64,000 nucleotides of DNA from Procambarus clarkii (GCF_040958095.1 NC_091181.1:29502529-29566528); one strand, 5' to 3'; numbered from the stretch's first letter, positions 45,901 to 48,417 are shown. A program made the numbers and translations. The notes: generated from the sequence alone by a model not told the origin.

Positions 45901-48397
45901 GAAAATTTATAAATTTACTGTAAAAAACTTAATCCAGTGAACTTGCCTGTAAACCAGCCATTCAAGTGCCTTCAGAGCAGACTGTTTCTCCAAGTATGGA
46001 GACAACAGAAGAAGAAACTTTTCAATTGATCTGTCGAGCAATTTGTTGGCAGACTTGTCCTCCACTGCACGTTGCATATCCTTGCTTGTCTTACCAAACA
46101 AAGAGTTTTGAAACTCCCGGAAGTCACTGTTAATCTCAACCAGATCTTCAAAGCCACTCCTACCTGTAAATTATATTAAAACATGATTTGTGTGAATTAT
46201 ATCAACACCACACATACAAATGCATGTACAAATTTAAACCAATTACAAATCAATAATACATACAGTACTAGCTCGAGGTATATGTCACTGTTCAAGTGAC
46301 TTAAGCCTCATCTGCACTATATGCTACCTCCACAACCATCTTTATTACACACAACCATCATCAATGACACTTTACTATATCTTTCTCACTGCAAATATCT
46401 TCACACCCAACCCATCTCTCCCCACACATACCCTCCCCTCATATCCCTAAAAACATCCCACCCCCTCTCTCCCCCTATGTACTCTGTACACTCTCCCCAT
46501 CTCCACCTCAAACACACCCTTAATGTTTCTCACCCCCACATGTACATTGTACACCCTCCCCATATCCACACACACACACATCCTCCCTTGTCTTCCCTCA
46601 TCATTGTAACCATTTTCACTACACACAACCTTCACTACCCAGACACCACCGAGTACCCCATTAATCTACTGTATAGATTCTAGAAGTTCCCAATACTTGA
46701 TCATGCAGAAAGTAATAAGCTGAATTAATCTGAGGATGGTATTTAGCAAGATTGTAAGATGGCATTAAAGGGGGGGGCATGAGGCTGACCCCTCCACTCT
46801 GACCCCCCCCCCCCTCTTCAACCACAGGTACCCATGCAAAGATTGGTGAGGTTAGTCCCGAGTGTATAGCCACCAACCACAACCACACAGATAAACAGAC
46901 ACCCCTTCTTGTATAGTAATTCCCAAATGGAAAGATTTTAAAATCTTTCCATTTGTTTATTAATATAAACAGTTGAAGCATGAATGAACACCAAGGCAGA
47001 CTTGTGCCAGCTAGTTGGGCATGCATATCAATAACATAACCCTAGTTATTAAACGATTTGGCGGGTCGTATTCTGGGGAAAATTAGGATAAGGACGTGCC
47101 TGAAACGCTATGAGTGCTAGTGGCTTTACAAGAATGTAAGAACACTTGTATACATAAATAAATAATTAAAGGGCCCATGTATTATCATTAAATTGCATTA
47201 ATCACATTTTGAAATAGACTGCTGATTATTCATTATTTTTGGGGAAGATATTGTTAAATAAAGTTAGGAAACATATAATATGGAAATTATCAAATTTAAA
47301 TCCTGCTGCCATAAGCACATAATACATACAAGGCATGAGACTAGCAAAGTATGTCAAAAATTTTAACTAGAATAAAAAATTAGTTAATACACCTTCATTC
47401 TTTATATACTAAATGTATTGATATCCACCACTGTGCTACATAATGCTATTAGACGGTATTTTGGGGGAAGTAATATTTTGAAGCCAGATATGAGTTACAT
47501 TGAGGTAATGTTAAGGTTATGGATAGGTTATGGTTAGATTATGGTTAGGTAAAGGTTAGGCTCAGATGAGGCTAAGGACAGGCTAAGGATAGGTTAATGT
47601 TGGGTTAAGGATAGGTTAATGTTAGGTAGATTAAGGTTAGGTAAGTTCTGACCCTGAGAAAAAAAAAGGAAAGAAAATTATTTCATGGTATTACAGTATT
47701 TACAGTCTCTGGTGTGTCTAATGCCATGAACTCATAGCCTTGTACAAAACAAACTTTGAAACTGTTTAGTTCATATTTCGCAATTCCTCCAATATCATCA
47801 TGACTGTTACCCCACTCCTAATGTTTGGATTTTGATTTTTCACATGCAATTTACTCCTAATAAATTTATACAACTGCCTAGGTTCAATCCTGTATTTGTC
47901 CACTATTACACTTTCTACAATCCTTTCTTCCTCCTTTCCCAGTCATCCCCCCACCAATTATTAAAATGTTTCTACAATCAGTGGGATACATAGCCCAATA
48001 ACAATAAGAATTTTCTATGCACCACCATACATGTCTTGAAAGTTTTAAGTTGATACAATAAGCAGTTCTCCAGATATCATGCAGACCTCAAATTTTAAAA
48101 CAAAACTTAACTTTACAAAATTGTAATATATCACTACAGGAATTATTTAAAATAATACCTTGCAGTGATAAATTATCCTTTGGAAACTATAAGGTATCCT
48201 TACTGGGATACCTAATAAATACTGTAGTACCTGCACGGAACTTCACTCAACTTACCAATATCATAATAAATATCCCGGCCATATTTAGCAGCTTCCGATG
48301 GATCAAAGAGAATAGATCTTCGTAACCTTTTTTCATCCAAGAGAGTTGTTTGTGGAGCTGCTAACTTCTTTAATTGTGCTTCTAGTGAGGTTGTCAT
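812..48397 (-). CDS. HEATR1: HEATR1 (UTP10/BAP28 homolog), 31 coding exons, 3' end outside window
   Basis: HEATR1/UTP10 is a giant HEAT-repeat protein of the t-UTP/UtpA part of the small-subunit processome. It works in the nucleolus in pre-18S rRNA processing and supports RNA polymerase I transcription. Thirty-one exons read on the minus strand from ATG 48395-48397 to 812. Together they give about 1,918 codons without a stop, and exon phases agree at every junction except the weakly defined end of exon 7. Blocks recognisable from the animal family include NVELIVQCIR, MSIFTFMG, VDALPDLPEHRRL, RQTALFTLHLL, QFLSPYL and PRVLIP. The order of blocks matches the family from the N-terminus (exons 1-6, UTP10 N-terminal region) to the start of the BP28CT region (exons 29-31). 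The human protein is about 2,144 residues, so roughly 200 residues lie beyond position 1. Introns total over 40 kb and are full of transposon remnants. Confidence 0.95.
1889..1990 (+). mobile_element. SINE/LINE terminal fragment
   Basis: ATTACCTGGAGTTTACCGGG and TTCTACCACCCAAGCTCGGC form a plus-strand fragment. The same sequence type lies inverted at 8221-8290. It is a dispersed element in HEATR1 intron 30. Confidence 0.45.
2839..2997 (-). CDS. HEATR1: HEATR1 exon 30
   Basis: A 53-codon exon, AYETLSKTEVAALQSFTVTL then EMLITHVDVKTLTRHKPALL and NLFTGALDLRTVK. It corresponds to the family BP28CT stretch PFMSILQEHI..LTSHQSQLTAFFLEALDFR. Acceptor TTTTGACAG, donor AAG|GTGATA. It was assembled from splice signals and family similarity. 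Confidence 0.9.
3375..3575 (-). mobile_element. SINE-like element, minus strand
   Basis: Read on the minus strand it has a B-box-like GACCTAGGTTCGTATC preceded by CCCCTGTGGTGAAAGG. It ends near the TTACCCACTAG segment. The limits are approximate. Confidence 0.4.
3785..4022 (+). mobile_element. tRNA-derived SINE (family B)
   Basis: Degenerate A/B boxes (GTGGTTAACGTCCTCAG; GGTTTCAATCCTCA), then CAGGCGGGACAG, TTCACCTAGTAGAAAATA, GGTAATTGTTGTGAATAGC and a CTAGGGGTAACC..CCGATAAGCC end. It is distinct from family A. It lies in HEATR1 intron 29. Confidence 0.65.
4337..4525 (-). CDS. HEATR1: HEATR1 exon 29
   Basis: A 63-codon exon, LLENVPQFLSPYLVSLVCSV then CRLSARKEKAAIKESRLIMR and QIEPRVLIPKLTE. 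Family VETLPHFISPYLEGILSQV and LAPRVLLPAIKKTY; this is where the BP28CT domain begins in the family. Acceptor CAACACAG, donor GAG|GTAAGG. Confidence 0.95.
4930..5750 (-). mobile_element. Degenerate Tigger-like element, third copy
   Basis: It shares long stretches with the 61488-62414 element: the GTTTTCG..GAAACAAATTTTCCC head, AAGAAATAATGTAAATT, AACTTAAAAATACATTTTAT, GAAGACGGTGAGGAGG and CCCCTTCCATTATAACAT. The termini are eroded, so the limits are approximate. It lies in HEATR1 intron 28. Confidence 0.6.
6005..6180 (-). CDS. HEATR1: HEATR1 exon 28
   Basis: The peptide TEMKLVTQALLVVAESVVAL then KAHAVTFLGQLLPVLIKFLN and LLLATVTATQK. Family counterpart LGSALLCIAEVTSTLEALAIPQLPSLMPSLL..LLSALAALQK. 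Acceptor TTTACAG, donor AAG|GTTTGT, ending in phase 0. Confidence 0.94.
6500..7490 (-). mobile_element. Degenerate LINE reverse transcriptase, minus strand
   Basis: On the minus strand YVNDLAEEARS and FIDDTKLMRKVNPEVYCKIL form the reverse transcriptase catalytic region (F-x-DD). Downstream come NLSKESFTTLSKAYAKPVLE and RIFAMRLIQEIELSHEDGLR then DLNLVMLEE, the typical C-terminal end of CR1/Jockey-like elements. It is broken by many stops. It lies in HEATR1 intron 27. A pyrimidine repeat with TCTGACTCCTCTTCCATTC units lies at 7160-7225. Confidence 0.65.
8205..8292 (-). mobile_element. SINE/LINE terminal fragment
   Basis: CAAGCCTGGCCTCGGGCCAG and GAGTAGAAGAACTCCCAGGA are related in inverse orientation to 1889-1990. 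The GGCCTCGGGCCAGGC portion forms a small hairpin. Confidence 0.45.
8354..8550 (-). CDS. HEATR1: HEATR1 exon 27
   Basis: The peptide KENITHLKPFIKILLKLALK then SDNRQTALFTLHLLTKYVAP and SAGVDLICRE. RQTALFTLHLL matches the family RQTALYTLKLL. The donor AAG|GTTGGT is weak but is the one that keeps the phase into exon 28. Acceptor TTTTTCAG. Confidence 0.92.
8871..10475. repeat. 18-bp minisatellite, two sequence classes
   Basis: About 80 tandem 18-bp units in HEATR1 intron 26. From 8899 to 9185 the unit is TTCTTGAACTATGGTGTG. From about 9186 to 10300 it is TTCCTGAACTATGCTGCA or GCTACA versions, and eroded units continue to 10475. A period of three codons makes open frames with the hexapeptide GVFLNY or AAFLNY (94 and 254 residues), which follow from the period. 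A SINE tail fragment (10311-10360) interrupts the right end. Confidence 0.95.
10311..10372 (-). mobile_element. SINE tail fragment inside the minisatellite edge
   Basis: GATGATTTCAGGGCTTAGTG and CAGCCCGGTCCTCAACCA match the 3' portion of the SINE family at 35528, 37415 and 40860. The tRNA-like head is missing. Confidence 0.6.
12520..12703 (-). CDS. HEATR1: HEATR1 exon 26
   Basis: The peptide RLYMSLQRKVVDVVDGINAV then LPPNMLIEVTKNLLTSSLSL and VRCKAMEILCAKLQPNANFF. It matches family LLDKVNALLPTETFIPVIRGL..SVRRKALDLLNNKLQ. Acceptor TTTCAG, donor CAG|GTAATT, leaving AG. Confidence 0.95.
14469..14494. repeat. (CA)n microsatellite
   Basis: About eleven CA units in HEATR1 intron 25. The flanking 14334-14420 matches a dispersed repeat (GGACCAAAGAGCCAGAGCTC), inverted relative to 59430. 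The remainder of that intron (12704-15000) shows nothing else I can name. Confidence 0.8.
15001..15127 (-). CDS. HEATR1: HEATR1 exon 25
   Basis: The peptide VYEATEEQAGELQELYRQLL then EKTLCYLRTVSLSCDHHKDK. Family counterpart ILKGLEERLLETVLGYI. Acceptor CTTCTTCAG, donor GAG|GTATGT. The Pro-Gly|Gly codon is split across the next intron. Confidence 0.9.
15998..16036. repeat. Perfect 18-bp inverted repeat, 3-bp loop
   Basis: Arms GGATACTGCTTCACTTTT and AAAAGTGAAGCAGTATCC around TGC. The arm core AAAGTGAAGC occurs once more just to the left (15981). Confidence 0.9.
16152..16394 (+). mobile_element. tRNA-derived SINE (family A), full-length copy
   Basis: The head carries a pol III A box (GGCCGAGCGG) and B box (GGGTTCAATCC). 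It continues with TTTCTTTCACC, CCCCTGTTACCTAGCAGTAA, GGGCTGCTTCCTGGGGGTGG and ends CCCGAAATCATCTCAAGATA. It lies in HEATR1 intron 24 opposite to the gene. At least four other copies of the same layout occur in the window. Confidence 0.85.
16576..16862. mobile_element. Two head-to-head tRNA-like SINE copies (inverted repeat)
   Basis: About 85 bp at 16576-16662 (minus) and 16777-16862 (plus) are inverted copies. They share GTCGTGG, CAGTCGATTAAGGC (here with changes), TGAACCCTCATCACGGCC and TATGGATTTATTC-like ends. The B-box-like segment GTTTGAACCCTC supports a tRNA origin. A spacer of about 115 bp separates them. Confidence 0.6.
17797..17957 (-). CDS. HEATR1: HEATR1 exon 24
   Basis: The peptide EDMTVQKRSADKAAQQGRDI then DSYSAKQMCHLKYTIAGLVA and HLLSSEKFVGQ. 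It parallels family HTSKQLRHFKFLSVSFMSQLLSSNNF. Acceptor CTTTGCAG, donor CAG|GTGAGT. Confidence 0.94.
18300..18482 (-). CDS. HEATR1: HEATR1 exon 23
   Basis: The peptide ADAHVMRGSIIDAAGIKVED then FALKLCSQFSMMAQVYACCQ and SSMPEEK. Family counterpart FSVCCEFSVQHQIQSLMNILQYLLKLPEEK. Acceptor CTTTCAG, donor AAG|GTAACT. Confidence 0.92.
18545..19440 (+). mobile_element. Degenerate LINE reverse transcriptase, plus strand
   Basis: LILTCLYADYAVFFAKCKEN (about 18590-18650) is the reverse transcriptase YADD box with the second Asp changed to Tyr. The sequence then decays through stops. Long hairpins lie within it at 18813-18889 and 18926-18958. It lies in HEATR1 intron 22, opposite to the gene. Confidence 0.65.
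18813..18889. repeat. Perfect 36-bp inverted repeat, 5-bp loop
   Basis: The left arm TTTCAGTTTCCATACTCTCA.. (18813-18848) is exactly complementary to 18854-18889, with loop TTATC. A second hairpin (CTCTCATGCT arms) lies at 18926-18958. Confidence 0.9.
19567..19729 (-). CDS. HEATR1: HEATR1 exon 22
   Basis: The peptide SETEENLLVKLAQVCQVFVD then ALPDLPEHRRLALFTQLAST and NKNLWIILALM. It matches the family VFVDALPHVPEHRRLPILVQLVDTL. Acceptor TCCACAG, donor TGG|GTATGT, leaving one base. Confidence 0.96.
19730..20089 (-). other. HEATR1 intron 21
   Basis: Contains a short direct duplication: AAAGTAGTTTAATCACATCA (19952) and AAAGTAGTTTTATCACATCA (19988). Nothing else is seen. Confidence 0.5.
20090..20218 (-). 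CDS. HEATR1: HEATR1 exon 21
   Basis: A 43-codon exon, EAVMHNMMSIFTFMGTSLLR then RDDSYSFQVIHQTIQSIVPA. MSIFTFMG and DxYSFQVI are diagnostic for HEATR1. Acceptor TTTCCAG, donor AAG|GTATTT. Confidence 0.96.
20219..20894 (-). other. HEATR1 intron 20
   Basis: A SINE-like trace lies at about 20490-20560 (CATTACCTAGCTGTAAAATG, CCTGGACCCTAGG), resembling the family A body. Otherwise nothing is seen. Confidence 0.4.
20895..21016 (-). CDS. HEATR1: HEATR1 exon 20
   Basis: The peptide VNKEVQLNVELIVQCIRSSV then NSDTHRRAMLILALAAKISS. The string NVELIVQCIR is identical to the family core here, the clearest single match in the gene. Acceptor TTTCATCAG, donor TCA|GTAAAT, ending in phase 0. Confidence 0.96.
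21027..21053. repeat. (ATT)n microsatellite
   Basis: Eight to nine ATT units in HEATR1 intron 19, 11 bp from the exon 20 acceptor edge. A tRNA-like fragment with GATGGGATCGAACCCACAT lies at 21370-21400. Confidence 0.8.
21787..22022 (-). CDS. HEATR1: HEATR1 exon 19
   Basis: The peptide begins KKNVNDSNQLLAWKKLGLML and continues ETIGVMASLGRPWLLVGPLC to QQQILSAILHLLQKSEEELG. It is equivalent to family VTLILELLQHKKKL..LFNLLSRCLE. Acceptor TTTGACAG, donor AAG|GTAAGA, leaving one base. Confidence 0.92.
22130..23060 (-). mobile_element. LINE 3' end remnant, split by a fold-back insertion
   Basis: Minus-strand reading gives KRDVILMKILLKTLVL, then LLGLLKIFKLYSLECRWERE, YTWKMLEGLVSNLQ and LDKYFQRLPDQTGCDSYVK. 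This is the C-terminal end of a non-LTR retrotransposon (the RRERYxxIYTWKILEGLVPN type). It contains stops and frameshifts. The 22286-22483 insertion splits the LDKY..FQRLPD segment. It lies in HEATR1 intron 18. Confidence 0.65.
22286..22483. mobile_element. Fold-back element with 14-bp target duplication
   Basis: TATTTATCAAGTTC occurs on both sides (22272-22285 and 22484-22497), marking an insertion. The inserted DNA folds on itself. The arm starting TGTTGACCAGACCACACACT with GGGACGACGACGTTTCGG is followed, after a centre near 22396, by its inverted copy (CCGAAACGTCGTCGTCCC .. GGTCTGGTCAACA). The extra head GATGAGTCACAATAACGTGG has no inverted partner. Relatives lie at 26078-26190 and 57117-57230. 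Confidence 0.8.
23588..23823 (-). CDS. HEATR1: HEATR1 exon 18
   Basis: The peptide VMTRKFFTSIKSEEVQSRLW then SVLISRVVESDDPSEAARLR and ends in the basic run AAQVKKKRL. The family has FFAAISDEKVQQKLLRMLFD and a following Lys/Arg-rich segment, possibly a nuclear or nucleolar targeting stretch. The terminal CT joins A of exon 19 to give Leu. Confidence 0.94.
24388..24657 (-). CDS. HEATR1: HEATR1 exon 17
   Basis: A 90-codon exon, EILTNLLPVADSILNQALIL then KEDSKLDIVSSFSLYYILLR and SKDGWELFLKAISCSRQVLD. Family counterpart QLLPMAEQLLEKI...LDIFIKAVHTTKEL. Acceptor AATTTCAG, donor CAG|GTAAGT. Confidence 0.95.
24890..25210. repeat. Degenerate short tandem repeat
   Basis: Units like GTAATGAGTAGAG and GTAATGAATACAAG recur irregularly, giving Leu/Ser/Tyr-rich frames on the minus strand. 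It lies in HEATR1 intron 16 and is similar in type to 38100-38300. Confidence 0.45.
25245..25519 (+). mobile_element. tRNA-derived SINE (family A), variant tail
   Basis: Head GGGGCCTGATAGCTGAGTGG with B box GGTTCGATCCC, then the shared CCCCTGTTACCTAGCAGTAA body. After CTTCCTGGGGGT the sequence differs (TTTTTAAAGTCCTCGGGG, a small stem) before the common CTGAAATCATTTCGAGATAA end. It is therefore a subfamily or a local rearrangement. It lies in HEATR1 intron 16. Confidence 0.85.
26078..26190. mobile_element. Fold-back element, second version
   Basis: The left arm ATGAAGACTAAACCA with GAAGATGAGGAGACGACGAC is matched by the inverted right arm GTCGTCGTCTCCTCATCTTC and TGGTTTAGTCTTCAT. The left arm carries an extra ACACACTA. 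The centre retains GGTCCAGGACGGACC. It shares the ACGACGACGTTTCG core with the 22286 element, but the outer arms differ. It lies in HEATR1 intron 16. Confidence 0.75.
26236..26380 (+). mobile_element. Short LINE fragment
   Basis: The plus strand reads KRDVRPMIRIFKTLVLSWVE then YCGTLTAPFKAPLIKK, the same region as KRDVILMKILLKTLVL in the 22130-23060 remnant. It follows the fold-back closely. Confidence 0.5.
26624..26777 (-). CDS. HEATR1: HEATR1 exon 16
   Basis: The peptide HVSSVLSEFGDKRKSRGLQV then TKALLDIVVCERVPMHLKTP and LLFVLSYVTDA. It parallels family VSCPSYIAKDLMKVL. The first base C completes AG|C (Ser) from exon 15. Acceptor CTTTCAG, donor GCT|GTAAGT, ending in phase 0. Confidence 0.92.
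26960..28440. repeat. Unclassified interspersed element region
   Basis: The stretch beginning AAGACCCGGAGGCTCCCCGG and continuing to about 27240 is richer in G+C and less AT-like than the intron around it, and carries an open frame without family match. A perfect 14-bp-arm hairpin (CAAACGAGCATGAC) lies at 27277-27312. From 27500 to 28440 the composition remains unlike the flanks. It is probably transposon-derived, but I cannot name the class. Confidence 0.4.
29048..29304 (-). CDS. HEATR1: HEATR1 exon 15
   Basis: The peptide runs AWTLSLGSTLLGSQSSGLAW, VVRHGAIQCIKKLGGVIGGR and LLLEAIAAHAEEIIADG. It matches the strongly conserved family block VRRAAIQCLQALSG...LISKAEEIxxD. The exon is 257 nt with donor AAG|GTACTG, and leaves two bases for exon 16. 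Confidence 0.95.
29990..30260 (+). mobile_element. Possible LINE C-terminal fragment
   Basis: Split plus-strand frames weakly resemble the RFATRL..TLExxxxRAE region of CR1-like reverse transcriptases. It is too decayed to be sure. The 155-residue minus-strand frame overlapping 29463-29930 shows no family features. Confidence 0.3.
30802..30903 (-). CDS. HEATR1: HEATR1 exon 14
   Basis: A 34-codon exon, DCLGTSERMYYFLAIIWGWN then SSLSFSNVIDEALQ, matching the family pattern FCSVLWTYGSSLSNP...TQAL. The acceptor has a TCTTCTCCAG tract and the donor is CAG|GTAATT. Confidence 0.9.
31179..31301 (-). CDS. HEATR1: HEATR1 exon 13
   Basis: A 41-codon exon, ESDGEGNLLILIKAMKGAVQ then LERYEETGHVHRNSIVATVL. 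It parallels the family stretch DYLHLLIGLFEMML..AVHFRVLMKL. Acceptor TTCCACAG and donor AAG|GTATAG. Confidence 0.88.
31828..32016 (-). CDS. HEATR1: HEATR1 exon 12
   Basis: A 63-codon exon, beginning CSEDKESETLEQPTPNDLGE and reaching FKFPDCCNSSPYWNPGME. The family has a similar block ending in WWNPEQ. Acceptor CTTACAG and donor GAG|GTACTG. An open frame runs on into the intron but carries no similarity. Confidence 0.88.
32664..33332 (-). CDS. HEATR1: HEATR1 exon 11 (largest exon)
   Basis: A 669-nt, 223-codon exon, more than twice as long as any other here. It runs from EKDARMIKMHLKNMLSDELP (HEAT motif DELPDIVLEAL) through LLLLDTSSCKTKDYYMKMWN to LRLKMAHRLLDACLISFDMF. Amphipathic helices alternate throughout, with no signal peptide or membrane segment. 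Acceptor TTTTCAG, donor AAG|GTATGT, phase 0 at both ends. Confidence 0.95.
33633..33755 (-). CDS. HEATR1: HEATR1 exon 10
   Basis: A 41-codon exon, IIQKIMTNASGSTSLIHLVH then PDDAIRLAAVKNLVERVSEG. It parallels the family HEAT motif SLNHPLAPVRILAMNHLKK, with hydrophobic-Arg-hydrophobic helix B. The acceptor is TTTTTCAG and the donor is CAG|GTAAGT, near consensus. Confidence 0.93.
34497..35094. mobile_element. Pogo/Tigger-like MITE
   Basis: A 598-bp element with termini CAGTGGAACCTCGAG and CGAGGCTCCACTG, flanked by TA on both sides, in HEATR1 intron 9. The interior contains GTTCAGTGTATGT and GCTCCATTTTTC segments shared in opposite orientation with the 4930-5750 copy. There is no transposase frame, so it is an internally deleted derivative. 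Confidence 0.75.
35528..35775 (-). mobile_element. tRNA-derived SINE (family A) with well-preserved tRNA head
   Basis: On the minus strand the head (35704-35773) begins GCCTCGT and ends ACGAGGC, a perfect 7-bp acceptor-type stem. It has a T arm GCGGGTTCGATTCCCGC and an anticodon-like loop CTCGTAA (CGT). The body and GATTTCGGGGCTTTAG end are as in the other copies. It lies in HEATR1 intron 9. Confidence 0.85.
36371..36545 (-). CDS. HEATR1: HEATR1 exon 9
   Basis: The peptide starts ALFEAVKNNYKALESLKTLK and ends NLEDNSPTGKQYKE. The acceptor CTTTAG and donor GAG|GTAAAA give 175 nt, ending in phase 0 at about residue 480. It lies between the DNA-transposon and SINE insertions of intron 9 and the GC-rich island of intron 8. 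Confidence 0.88.
36885..37285. other. GC-rich island of unknown nature in intron 8
   Basis: It begins TAGGCATCCATTAGTTTCAG, contains a C run (37028-37039), and ends near GGGAGGTGCGGTGATG. It is strongly GC-rich against AT-rich neighbours. Overlapping open frames of 70-140 codons exist on both strands, none with a family I recognise. It may be a SINE-like or retro-copied sequence. Confidence 0.4.
37415..37645 (-). mobile_element. tRNA-derived SINE (family A) with internal deletion
   Basis: Same layout as the 40860-41112 copy, but the CAGCCCGTGACAG block after CCCCCAGGAAG is missing. The head includes GGCCGACCGG and GATCGAACCCAGG on the plus strand. It lies in HEATR1 intron 8. Confidence 0.85.
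38100..38300. repeat. Degenerate short tandem repeat and hairpin
   Basis: Irregular units around TAATGAGTACAGG recur. The minus strand therefore reads LYSLHY-type runs. A hairpin with arms TTGAGCGTCTTACT and AGTAAGACGCTCAA (loop AACCAA) ends it at 38254-38287. Similar units occur at 24890-25030. Confidence 0.5.
38808..38927 (-). CDS. HEATR1: HEATR1 exon 8
   Basis: A 120-nt exon whose peptide includes WLFSDSCKLRDLEKAKKFAA then LVHRVESTPLSSSDALKVIW. Acceptor TTTTTCAG and donor TTG|GTGGGT. The last TG joins the G of exon 9 to restore Trp, which confirms the junction. Confidence 0.85.
39443..39535 (-). CDS. HEATR1: HEATR1 exon 7 (right end clear, left end uncertain)
   Basis: A good acceptor TTTATTTGCAG lies just right of 39535. 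The only open frame gives HPAQQANAGVTLAGANVDPL then VLNEHDSNIS. The frame stays open past 39370, but only a donor leaving two bases fits exon 8, so the weak AGT|GTGTAT site at 39443 is chosen. Exon 6 also joins directly to exon 8 in frame, so this exon could be optional or mis-called. Similarity to the family is weak here. Confidence 0.45.
40000..41790 (-). mobile_element. Degenerate LINE reverse transcriptase, SINE-interrupted
   Basis: Minus-strand pieces in order: SEILKKQYEDMFSTPINSMK (about 41650), GGSKALAKNYTPVTLMSHTI (about 41350), FADDMTI-like ADDMTISMKIT (about 40600), DLGIVKSDDLIFREHN (about 40350) and ITVLVLFKSIVLTFLEYCS (about 40240). They follow the usual order of a non-LTR reverse transcriptase (finger, catalytic, thumb regions), with many stops. 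The SINE at 40860-41112 interrupts it. It lies in HEATR1 intron 6. Confidence 0.75.
40860..41112 (-). mobile_element. tRNA-derived SINE (family A) inserted in a LINE
   Basis: Complete head, body and tail. It splits the LINE remnant of 40000-41790: the reverse-transcriptase-like reading resumes on both sides, so the SINE is the younger insertion. Confidence 0.85.
41973..42175 (-). CDS. HEATR1: HEATR1 exon 6
   Basis: The peptide begins QNDPPESLREQCILCLLALT and continues through LFIIKRIEELATTKSVAPFL. The preferred donor is AAG|GTTTGT, which leaves two bases (AG). CAG|GTTATA 10 nt upstream and a GTATAT site 4 nt downstream are less likely because they break the phase into both exon 7 and exon 8. 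Confidence 0.85.
42176..42914 (-). other. HEATR1 intron 5
   Basis: From 42360 to 42620 the sequence is less AT-rich (CCACCCTGTGGTGGCTGG forms a short hairpin) and may be an unclassified repeat. The remainder shows nothing. Confidence 0.4.
42915..43076 (-). CDS. HEATR1: HEATR1 exon 5
   Basis: A 54-codon exon, phase 0 at both ends. It encodes VKEEHLSYIATLLPKCLASQ then GEMVAGMYFITAQLSVKAKL, a helical HEAT-type pair matching the family stretch LFPYIQKGL..YRAATYMIICQLSVK. The acceptor is preceded by TTTTTTCAG and the donor is CAG|GTGAGT. Confidence 0.92.
43077..43988 (-). other. HEATR1 intron 4
   Basis: AT-rich; no repeat family or hidden exon recognised. Confidence 0.5.
43989..44072 (-). CDS. 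HEATR1: HEATR1 exon 4
   Basis: An 84-nt exon, 28 codons, phase 0 at both ends. The peptide starts VHKSEGNLKIAISFYVTTVV and ends GGLCLLDE. Acceptor ..CCCCAG and donor GAG|GTATGT. It was found by reading between splice signals, because it is too short to stand out as an open frame. Confidence 0.85.
44464..44707 (-). CDS. HEATR1: HEATR1 exon 3
   Basis: The peptide FMINDMNKKTLLMCIFPYYE continues into SALFIRILQII and WHWLRGAQKKGRPIPKQTVF, which parallels the family block around PYHETRIFVRVIQLL. The acceptor is TTTCAACAG, the donor is AAG|GTAATA, and the exon ends in phase 0. An overlapping longer open frame reaches into the intron on the left. Confidence 0.92.
45005..45872 (+). mobile_element. 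Degenerate LINE reverse transcriptase, plus strand
   Basis: The left part reads ATWKTTNVVPMYKKGDRYEG, the N-terminal reverse transcriptase motif (WKxxxVxPxxKKGD). The right part (45674-45871) reads MSYEERLSELHLTSLEDRRY then RADKISTYKILREIDRLDKD, the C-terminal end of CR1/Jockey-like elements. The middle is deleted or decayed. It lies in HEATR1 intron 2. Confidence 0.75.
45947..46163 (-). CDS. HEATR1: HEATR1 exon 2 (GC donor)
   Basis: The acceptor TTTACAG sits at 46164. The peptide runs from GRSGFEDLVEI to LLLLSPYLEKQ and KALEWLVYR, matching the family pattern LSPYxxxxxAxKxLEWLxxR. The only donor that keeps the phase into exon 3 is CAG|GCAAGT, a GC-AG intron. The 217 nt leave two bases (AG), which join the first A of exon 3 to make Arg. 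Confidence 0.9.
46315..46640. repeat. G-poor CA/CT-rich tract
   Basis: Over roughly 325 bp the plus strand is almost all C, A and T, with recurring CCTCCC, CACCCC and CACACA. It contains imperfect repeats of GTACACYCTCCCCAT. It gives a 120-residue Pro/His/Ser-rich plus-strand frame that is best read as low complexity. It lies in HEATR1 intron 1. Confidence 0.7.
47085..47170 (+). repeat. Retroelement 3' terminus copy
   Basis: GTGCCTGAAACGCTATGAGTG and AGTGGCTTTACAAGAATGTA run into AAATAAATAATTAAA. The same terminus occurs near 50470-50600 and, inverted, at 51785-51940. Confidence 0.55.
47495..47655 (+). repeat. Degenerate GGTTA/TTAGG-rich tract
   Basis: Repeated variants of GGTTAAGG, GGTTATGG, GGATAGG and GGTTAGG run for about 160 bp. 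They resemble decayed arthropod telomere repeat TTAGG, or a local simple repeat. It lies in HEATR1 intron 1. Confidence 0.6.
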
Positions 48398-48417
48398 TGT
48401 TGTGTATGATGCTTTCC
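48256..48417 (-). CDS. HEATR1: HEATR1 exon 1 (5'UTR end plus start codon)
   Basis: Coding starts at ATG 48397, in the context ACAACAATGA with A at -3, and ends at donor G|GTAAGT (48255/48256). The peptide begins MTTSLEAQLKKLAAPQ and contains ILFDPSEAAKYGRD, the conserved LFDPxEAA block of HEATR1 N-termini. An acceptor-like TTTCTTTAG ends at 48418, so about 20 nt of 5'UTR belong to this exon and a separate non-coding first exon is expected further right. Confidence 0.93.

Noticed and set aside
46321-46683. 120-codon Pro/His/Ser-rich frame
   Set aside because: Low-complexity G-poor tract inside HEATR1 intron 1. The open frame reflects lack of stop-forming G and composition bias.
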